From contig JAILOW010000190.1 in NCBI GenBank assembly GCA_024690635.1, positions 1 through 13,803 of the forward strand: DNA of 13,803 nucleotides, written 5' to 3'. This DNA is from Butyrivibrio sp. Its GTDB lineage: Bacteria; Bacillota_A; Clostridia; Lachnospirales; Lachnospiraceae. Below are positions 1 through 8,200 of this stretch, one piece after another. Position numbers and translations under genes: made by a program. The notes below the pieces were generated by a model. It searched no databases. It saw only the letters and a list, made by a program, of their open reading frames with translations, and was not told where the DNA came from. Each line of letters starts with the position of its first letter. The first letter of the stretch is position 1.

Positions 1-79
1 TAACTGTTTATACGATAAAAACAGATACGTGGCAACTCATATTTATTTTAAATCAATTACTTTACTCATTTCTAAATTC

Positions 80-107
80 TTGAAAATTATTTCCTTTCTG
101 CTATAAT
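80..107 (+). promoter_or_regulatory. Sigma-70-type promoter of tRNA-Pro
   Basis: A -35 box TTGAAA (80-85) and a perfect -10 box TATAAT (102-107) are separated by 16 bases. The predicted start near 114 gives a short leader before the tRNA at 128. The stretch 1-79 is AT-rich and I see nothing else in it. Confidence 0.8.
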
Positions 108-127
108 AAGTAAGTCTTTGACAACAT

Positions 128-201
128 CGAGGCGTGGCTCAGTTTGGTAGAGCGCTGCGTTCGGGACGCAGAGGTCGCAAGTTCGAATCTTGTCGCCTCG
201 A
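128..201 (+). tRNA. tRNA-Pro (anticodon CGG)
   Basis: This is a full cloverleaf. The acceptor stem CGAGGCG (128-134) pairs perfectly with CGCCTCG (194-200), with discriminator A at 201. The D-arm is 137-153. The anticodon stem is CTGCG/CGCAG (155-159, 167-171) around the loop TTCGGGA, with anticodon CGG at 162-164. The T-arm has the TTCGAAT loop (182-188) and a stem closed by one G-T wobble. The 3' CCA is not encoded. It reads CCG proline codons. It has its own promoter and terminator and is the only plus-strand gene in the window. Confidence 0.97.
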
Positions 202-211
202 CTATAATTAT

Positions 212-252
212 AACGGGCAGCATATCGCAGTTGATATGTTGCCCGTTTTTTT
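212..252 (+). terminator. Intrinsic terminator of tRNA-Pro
   Basis: A 15-base left arm (212-226) pairs with 233-247 around a 6-base loop, with one or two wobble or mismatch positions, and runs into a T-tract at 245-252. It ends 8 bases before the stop codon of the convergent ATPase gene. On the minus strand the stem is followed only by mixed A/T, so it would be a weaker terminator for that gene. Confidence 0.9.
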
Positions 253-259
253 GAATTAC

Positions 260-2062
260 TCACTTCCCCAGAGCCTTAAGATATCCCTCAACATTCAAAT
301 AACTGATATCTCCGCTTTCAGCATCCTCTCCGCGGTAGATCACATATTTACCGACAATATCTCCAAATCTGTGTGCGGTCATACTGCATTTTTCCTCATC
401 TTCTAAATGTCTGTATTGCTCAGGAACCTGTTCCCTGCTGTACTTTACCTCATATATTTTGCAGGTAATGTCCTTCGGATCATATACGACCATATCAAAT
501 TCACCCACCGCAAACTGTAGTTTGAACACCTTTTTGTCGGGACAAGCAAGCTTTGTTTCCAGCAGGACGATATCTTCCATCATTCTTCCACGGATCTCAG
601 AAAGAAGTCTTTCCAAAATCCTATTTCTCTCCTTTGCAGACAGTTCATTGAACTTTTCATCCAGGAGCATGTTCTCCACGATAGCCTGTGCCTGTGCATA
701 GCGAAGCCCCGGTTGGGTAATGACTGTGACTGTTCCCTTTCTGCCAACCTCAGGCAACGACTCAAGGTCAATATTATTAAGAAGATCCAGCATAGTAAGG
801 TACTCCCTGATCTGAATCATATGGCCATCCTCAATCTCTACACTCTGCTCCTCTTTATTCAGGATATCCAGCATCTGCATGATCCCTTTAGTAACCTCAT
901 CAAGGTCCATATGCTCCTTAATATTTATGGGAGCCTCCCTGTCATGGAGCAGATTCGCTGCCGTCACTGAAATGTCATGGGACTTGAAGGTTCTTTCCAC
1001 AACACTTTTTGTAAAGCTGTGATTTATGTTTTCAACGACGCGGTTTATAACATTAGTCAGTTCTCCACGTTCATACAGATCCAAAAGAAGCCTGAAATGG
1101 CCTCCATACTGATACGTCTTTAATGCATGCTGAATATTCCTGGCTATAGCAGTATCGATATACTCCTCTGCACTTTTTGAATCTGCGAAAGGCGTATCGG
1201 CATTGTAGTTTATCCCACCAAGACTCATGGTCCCACCATATCTGATATATTCATCGATACCGCGTACCCCAAGTACCTCTTCAAATTCGCGGTATGGAAT
1301 GAATGTTGTATGGATCAGAATGCATCTGTCATAAAGCTGTTCCTCTCTGGTAAATGCAAATCCAAGTGAATCTGTTCCGGACAGAACTATCTTCATACCG
1401 CTACTGGCATAAATGTCAGAAAAAACCGCCGCACCCTCAATAAAGTCTTCCATCAGCGTTACTTCATCAATAAATACATACTTGAAGCCTTTTTCTTCCA
1501 AAAGCCTTAAGTCAGAATCCACATCAGCAAGCGTGCTGCCACTTGTAACCTGTATAAATGCGGCCTTAGCAAATTCAGAAGGCGTAAGCTCCGTTAGGAT
1601 CTGCCTTATCATAGTTGTTTTTCCTGTCCTCCTGAGACCATAAATGATCAGGACTTTATCCTGCTGAGGGCCAAAGACATAATCTCTAAGCTGATTTATG
1701 CACTCCCTCTTTCTGTATTTTCTTACCGGCTCAATCTGCGCTTCTAGTTGCTTGCCTATTCTGATCTGAGTTTTGAAACCAATATTGTTCAGGTCTCTTT
1801 TCGCATCATCAGCAGCTTTCGGAAGATACTTTCTCAGTTCCTTCAGCTCCTTTTCCAATGCTTTTCTCTTATCTATCTTTTCTTTCATCCCCCGGACTTC
1901 ATCGAAGCCAACATAATTCTCGGTTCTCTTACCATCACGAGTAACACGGTGATAATAGTATTCCTTGTCACGGATCTTTTTCTTAGTGATACTACCTTCC
2001 GGCAAAAGAGCTATCTCGCGCTCTATTTCAGTTATACGGTCAATAATTCTCTCTTCATTCAT
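260..2062 (-). CDS. AAA ATPase (AAA_14/DUF4143 type) with C-terminal PD-(D/E)XK-like domain
   Basis: A 600-aa cytoplasmic protein with three visible parts. The N-terminal part (about 1-85) is two charged helices around LPEGSI (20-25), EYYYHRV and a DGK turn ending NYVG (34-52); this resembles the DUF6788 type, from memory. The ATPase core has Walker A GLRRTGKTT (142-150), Walker B KYVFIDE (194-200, D199/E200), a sensor-1-like VLSGTDS (226-232) and FIPYREFEEVLG, typical of AAA_14/DUF4143 ATPases. The C-terminal part has GEFD (D523) and EVK (E538, K540), the spacing of a PD-(D/E)XK active site. The ATG is supported by AAGGTGAGG about 8 bases upstream. The promoter lies in a perfect palindrome (2081-2142). 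Members of this ATPase group are common accessory genes whose substrate is generally unknown; a defence or mobile-element role is possible but not shown. Fold assignment is firm, function is not. Confidence 0.85.
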   Translation of the reverse strand: MNEERIIDRITEIEREIALLPEGSITKKKIRDKEYYYHRVTRDGKRTENYVGFDEVRGMKEKIDKRKALEKELKELRKYLPKAADDAKRDLNNIGFKTQIRIGKQLEAQIEPVRKYRKRECINQLRDYVFGPQQDKVLIIYGLRRTGKTTMIRQILTELTPSEFAKAAFIQVTSGSTLADVDSDLRLLEEKGFKYVFIDEVTLMEDFIEGAAVFSDIYASSGMKIVLSGTDSLGFAFTREEQLYDRCILIHTTFIPYREFEEVLGVRGIDEYIRYGGTMSLGGINYNADTPFADSKSAEEYIDTAIARNIQHALKTYQYGGHFRLLLDLYERGELTNVINRVVENINHSFTKSVVERTFKSHDISVTAANLLHDREAPINIKEHMDLDEVTKGIMQMLDILNKEEQSVEIEDGHMIQIREYLTMLDLLNNIDLESLPEVGRKGTVTVITQPGLRYAQAQAIVENMLLDEKFNELSAKERNRILERLLSEIRGRMMEDIVLLETKLACPDKKVFKLQFAVGEFDMVVYDPKDITCKIYEVKYSREQVPEQYRHLEDEEKCSMTAHRFGDIVGKYVIYRGEDAESGDISYLNVEGYLKALGK

Positions 2063-2080
2063 AGTTGGTACCTCACCTTA

Positions 2081-2142
2081 TTTGTTATACCCATTATACC
2101 CTTTATGCTCAAATACCGCAAGGGTATAATGGGTATAACAAA
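2081..2142. repeat. Perfect 23-bp inverted repeat over the ATPase promoter
   Basis: Arms 2081-2103 and 2120-2142 are perfect reverse complements separated by 16 bases. Each arm contains the octamer TTATACCC (or its complement GGGTATAA) twice in tandem, one base apart, so the element has four half-sites. It covers the -35 and -10 of the ATPase promoter and the likely start point. This is the layout of an operator for a multimeric repressor or autoregulator. It could also extrude as a cruciform or be a short selfish palindrome. Confidence 0.9.
2093..2121 (-). promoter_or_regulatory. Promoter of the AAA_14-type ATPase gene
   Basis: On the minus strand there is TTGCGG (2121-2116), a 17-base spacer and a perfect TATAAT (2098-2093), giving a start near 2086 and a leader of about 24 nt that carries the Shine-Dalgarno sequence. 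A second overlapping pair, TTGAGC / 17 / TATAAC, is shifted by the direct repeat. Because of the palindrome, a mirrored TATAAT also lies on the plus strand at 2125-2130 with a poor -35. Confidence 0.65.
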
Positions 2143-2151
2143 GCTCAGAAC

Positions 2152-2181
2152 AAAATAAGAGGACTGCTACGCAGTCCTCTT
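2152..2181 (-). terminator. Intrinsic terminator of the giant surface-protein gene
   Basis: A perfect 11-bp stem (2157-2167 with 2171-2181) around a 3-base loop is followed on the minus strand by ATTTTG. It lies 47 bases after the stop codon at 2228 and just before the palindromic promoter of the next gene, so the two genes are separate transcription units. Confidence 0.85.
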
Positions 2182-2227
2182 AGAATTTATGATCCACTAA
2201 CCCCGTCCCCCAGTTTCATTTCGGGGC

Positions 2228-5200
2228 TCACTTCACCACCGTCACAGTGTACTTCACCGCATACCTTCCATTCACGGAAGTCACATAGATCGTTGCGGTA
2301 TCGCCTTCCTGGGCGGTCTTGGCAACGGTGACTTTACCGTTTGCGGCTACCGTAGCTACAGCTGTGTTGGAGCTTCGGTAGGATACGCTTGTATCTGTGT
2401 ATTTCTTGTACTTGGAGTAGGTCTTCTTGGCGGCCTTGGCCTTTGCTGCGCCTGAAACGCCGTCTATATCAACTATAGGTGCAAGCTTCAGGAACGCGCC
2501 AGCCTTCATGTTTCCGCTGTAGGTTAGACCTTTAAGCGGATCCGTAAGAGTCACATCATTGACTCCCTTCTTGGCTTTAGCAGTCTTAAGCTTAAGTCCT
2601 GTGATCTGTCCGCGAACAGTAACCGTGCAGGTTACCTTCTTCTTGGATCCGTCTGTTGCCACACCTGTGAGCTTTACAACGCCCGGTGCAACGCCTTTGA
2701 TCGCAAGCACCTCACCGTCTTTGGTTGTTACGGATGCACCTGCCTTGCCAAAGAGAGCTGCCGAGAAGGTAGTGTTCTTTTTAACTGCAGCAAGGGATAC
2801 ATTCTTGCCTCCTACGGTCCACTTTACAGAAGGATCTGTCACATCTGTTGGCTGAACATAATAAACGCTTACCAGACCATAGTTCTTTCCTTCCTGGGTT
2901 CCCACAGTAAGCTTTGACTTGTCGATGGCGATCTTTTTCACAATGGAGCGCACATCAAAGGTCACAGATGCAAAAGGTGCCTCTCCGTATGCTTTGCTCG
3001 CAGCAGAAGTTGCTGTGATCGTTACTGTTCCGGGAGCAATTGCCTTTACTACGCCTTTCTTTGATACTGTTGCTATACTTGTATCTGATGATGTCCATAC
3101 AAGGCCTTTTGTAGCAGCCTTTCCTTTACTCCTTGTAAGCGTAAGCTTTGTCTTTAATGTAAAGGTCTTTCCTTTAACAAGTCCCTTGTTTTCAAGTGTC
3201 TTTGCATTCGTAAATGTAACCGCCTTAACGGAAGGTGTGACCGTAACCTTGCAGGAAGCAGAAGGATTCACAGTCTTACCTTTCTTGGTAACTGTTCCGT
3301 TTGCTTTCACCGTAACAGTTGCAGATCCGGGCTTAAGGGCTGTTATCACTCCGTCCTCAACCTTTACAACAGACTCATTTGAGCTTGCCCATGTGTAGCC
3401 CATGTCTCCGTCGGGATTTACAGGACTTAGGTTTGCGGTAAGAGTAGCTGTGTCACCTTCTCCGATTGAAAGCTTCTTCTTGGATATACTTATACCCTTT
3501 AGAGGATTTGTCGCAGCTACAGTAACCTTGCAGGTCACCGTCTTTTTATAGCCATTAAATGCCTCAACAGTAGCAGTGACAGGTACATTTTTGGCTGTCT
3601 TTGTTCCTGCCGTTACAAGTCCGGTGTCAGAAACAGTTACGCTGTCAGCATATTTAGGATCCACAGACCATGTAACGGTAGGTGCATGTCTGAGACTTGT
3701 TCCGGTTGCAGTCAATCCCGGAACTGTGGAGGTAATATTTGCTTCAAGCTGAACGCTGTTAGCCCCCGGTGCCTGGCTTACAGTTGCCGATGTCATGTTA
3801 AGTGCCACACTCTTTACAGGGACATAAAATGTTAGTAAATCTGACCGTCTTCCCCAACTAGCGCGTTCTTTACCAGCGTATTTTGCATATACATAGCATC
3901 TGCCCTCTCCTACGCCGGTAATTACTCCATCGTCTGAAATTGTCGCCACATCATCAGCACTGTCTAATGTACTCAGTTTTTCAGTCTCCCATTTGATTTG
4001 GGGCTTTATTGGTACTATATTATCCGCCCATTCAATGTCCATAGGATAACTCTTACCCACTTCAAGGACTGTAATGCCGCCTTTGGGCGATACAGAATAA
4101 TCTGTAATAGGAGCTCCTACTGTAACATTACAGGTTGCCTTCTTGCCACTGTCATCCACTGCGGCTGCTGTGATTACAGTCTTTCCTTCAGTAACTCCGA
4201 TGACTTTTATGCTAAGGCCGTCTTCAGAAACCTCGATATTTGCATTTTCATTATCGGCTGTCCAAACAAGCTTCTGAGCAGCACTATACGGAAGGACAGT
4301 AGCGGTAATAGTTTCACCAATCTCATCCACACCAACCACGCAGCTCTTCTTATCAAGTGAAATGGCGGTTACACGATCAAATACCGTCACGCCGCACTGA
4401 GTCAGTACAACTCCCGGATCATACTCACTTATGGCAATGATTTCTGCAAATCCTGCAGAATGACCGGTTACTTTTCCACTTTGATTTACGGAAGCCACAT
4501 CCGGGTTGGAGCTTGACCATACTACCCTGGTATTTGTCACTTCTTCGTCAAGGAATGCTGGAGTAAGAGTAAAGGATTTGCCTACTGCTATTTCCTTTGT
4601 TGTACTAAGCACTGCATCCGTCTTATTTTTCTCAACCAGTCCCATTGCCTGTTGGCGTACTGTAACGCTTATTGTAACTGCATTAAGATAGTTCGATCCG
4701 GTGACATTAACAGTGATTGTGCCGGCTCTGGATGCATCACCGGCGCGAACAGTATAGCACAGCTTATTACCCTCCATCCTGGGTTCCTTCTGAGATACAT
4801 AGTAGACGGTTCCGTTTCTTTCCACGGAACCATATGTAGGATCTCCAAAACCTTCAGGAATATACTGATTAAGGTCTATTGCATCACTTACCTGTTCGTT
4901 ATACGGATAGCTTCTTGTGATATAAATATTCGTATCGCCATGCATGCGAACACGATATATCTCAAACTCCTGAGTCTTTTCGGAAAATGCATAATTACCA
5001 TCAGCAGCTGCCGTAATGATAATCTTGCCCTTTCCGGCATTTATATTATCTTCAAACCTAGCATTGTACTGATCCGTAAAAAGAACCATCCCAGTATCAG
5101 GCTCGTTAACTGTAAACTTCGGTTCAATAAGGGTTCCGGTGTAATGATACGATCCTTCTACTTTAATATTTGGAGCGGTATCTTTCTTTGCAATAGTGAA

Positions 5201-8200
5201 TACCTTTGTCACTGAACCAGTAAGGTTGCCACCTTCATTTGCACTTACTGTGAGGGTATAGCTTCCCGCATTGGTTCCGGTATTGCCTGTAACCGTGCAC
5301 TGATCCGTTACATCATTATCACCGATTTTCACAAGAACGTTCTGGGTCTGCTTACGTGCGTTATAGGTAAGAGCATCGCCCAAAGTTACCAGGTTCTCGG
5401 TAAGTTCTGCTGTTCCTATGGAAAAGATGCAGCTTGTCTGGTCGGCATCAGTTACGTAATTTCCGGCATCGTCTCCTGCAAGACCGGCTGTTGCTATATA
5501 GCCTTCGCCTGCATATTTCTTTCCTCCGGATACTTCCACGCTGCATTTATCACCGTCTATAACTCCTGTAACAGTAGCCATAGGCGCCTGCGTATCCCCG
5601 TTAAATTTAAAGCTTGTATTGCTCCAGGTGATATCTACAGGCTTCTTTTTTACAGTCAGACAGATCTCTGCTGACCCTGTAGCTGAATCCGAAATATAGG
5701 TTGCCTTGATATTTGTTGTTCCGGCCTTTTTGATCGTTACTTCTCCGGTGGTACTGTCAACATCAGCCACTGTAGGCGCCGAACTTTCCCATGTCCAGGT
5801 GACGTTATCTCCCTGCTCTGCAGCTTTTCCTGTAAGAGTGAATCCTTCACTTCCATACTCTACAGTCCTATCGCCGCCTTCGATGCTCACTTCCGTATGA
5901 TCCAGTTCTGAACCTGTGACTGTTACCAGCACATCAAAGTCCGCATAGTTATCAATCTCTGTAATAGGGACTTTATATGTAGCCGTAGTGCCTGACGGTT
6001 TCATATATGCGTTAAAAAGAAGTACATAAGATCCATCATTTAATTCCGGCAAGAAAGGAATGTTTCCGTCTGCCACCTGTATACCGGTAATTGCCATGAA
6101 ATCTTTTGTTCCACTTACATAAGCGCACTTGGAAATATCAGGATACTCTGCTCCATCAGGAAGTCCCGGAAGCTTGCAAAAAGCAATAAGATTTCCGGAA
6201 TTTGCGTATACGGTTTTATATACATGTTTTGTTCCGGTATATACTGCCTTTGCAATACTTGCCTCAACCTTAACCGGGGCGACATCATTATGATTTTTAT
6301 CACCCTTTACCATGTACCAGACATCATAGTCTCCGGCATTTGTAGCCTTGGGAAGGGTTTCAGTAAATGCGGATACCTGTGGCTGCTCCTCACCTTTTGC
6401 GGTCATCGCATAGCATATGGTGCCGAAGTCAGTATATCCTTTGTTTACTAGCACCTGGTCAGAGCCGTTATAAGTAAGCCCTTCTCTTGCAGTGGGCGCT
6501 GTCAAGGTAGGATCCGCCTTATTTATCATTACTGTAGCTGAGCCGGTCTTTGCGGCATATCCTGATGCTGTTATCTTGTAATAAACAGTACGAGGGCTGT
6601 CGGATGCATCCGTATACTTAGGACTTGTTGTCAGGTTGTAGGTTCCTTCTTTTGTTCCGTACTTAACAGTTGCACCGCTCCTGGGGCTTAAGACGGTAAC
6701 TGTGATGCCGTGGGCTTTTCCGTCATAGACGCCTTCATAGCCGATACTCTCAGCCATCATGGAAACAGACACAGGAACGCTGGCATAGTCGGTTTCAAAC
6801 GGCATGGTCTCATCCAGGGCTACAATGTATATGTTGTAATCCCCGGTGATACTGCTATCAAGCTTGAATTTAATTGTACCCTTGGTTCCTGATGCAGATG
6901 CCTGCGCCTTCTGAAGGAGACGAGCGCCATCGCTCCAGCCATTTGATGTCCATACTCCGTCTGTTACAACTGCAACAACGCTGTCAGGTTTTGACAGACT
7001 GCTCTTATTCGTTATCGCGTAAGCAATTGATACATTGCCGTTTTTATCGATCTTTGGAGCTTCGGTAGTCTTTATTGAAAGACCACTATCTTTAATTGCA
7101 AGTGTGTACTCTGCACCAATCTCACCGGCACCGTTAGAAGAACCGTACTGGTTAAGATCTGAAAATACAACTGATGACAAGTCGACGTTAAAGGCCGGAC
7201 TCATGTCCTGATTCGTTTTTGCAACTATAAATGTAACATTTCCTTTAGTAACGTCGGATTGTTTTTCTTTACATGATACACACCTAAGATAATCGCTGGA
7301 TAGGGGCGTTCTTAAAGCCCAGCATCTCATCTCAAGCCCATCTTTATTTAGAGCATGGTTTGACCCGCTTCCCGGATATCCATAAGCTTCATTTACAACA
7401 TCTTTTTCATCCAGCAGGAAAATCTTATCATTATGAAGCGGTGTAGTTACGCCGGATTCTATCGTGCTTTCTGCAATAGCATCCTTCTCCGGGCCGGTAA
7501 AACAGCCATCCTTTGTAAGGAATTTTTCGCCATTAAGACCGACTTGCGGATCACTGTAATTCCATTCGGTTACTTTTGCGGCTCCCGGATTAGGTATACC
7601 ATCCTCGTCAAAAGGATCCACATATATCCCGGTATCACAATCAAGCAGCATGGTTTTGCTGCCGGATTCAGCGCTATATTGGTCAGTACTCTTGCTAAGG
7701 ACCCTGTAGCGAAGGGTATCTCCATCATATTTACCATAATGTACATAGCTTCCCGACCAGGAATCTAAAGCGGATGCCGGCAGATTAGGATTTGCCATCA
7801 CATCTGTTCCAAGTCCGGATACAGTCTTTTGGGCAACTATAACTTTTACATTTACGGTATATGGAGCATAATCCTTTGCTCCTTTTACAGAAACAGCAAT
7901 AGTTGCGCTTTTCCCTGCCTCAATACCGCTTTTAACTGTTACATTAAGCTTGCTTCCGGATACTGTAGGCTTTCCTGAAAGGATTCCTTCAGGATCTTCT
8001 ACACTGGAAAAGCTTGCTTTTCCGCCTTCTGCAATAGCAGAAGCTATGCTGAATGTATTACTTCCCTGCTTTACATACTTCACAGGGGATAATTCTTCAT
8101 GGTTTGCGTAGAAATTTTCTACCTTCACAGGAGCACTTGCATAGTCAGACTCATATACCCCATTTTCATCCACTGCAACAATGTAGCAGTTGTTGATATT

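Noticed and set aside
182..201. tRNA-Pro 3' end as attachment site of an integrated island
   Set aside because: I found no second copy of the tRNA 3' end in the window and no integrase gene.
134..406. Plus-strand frame overlapping the tRNA
   Set aside because: It covers the tRNA, its terminator and the antisense of the ATPase gene.
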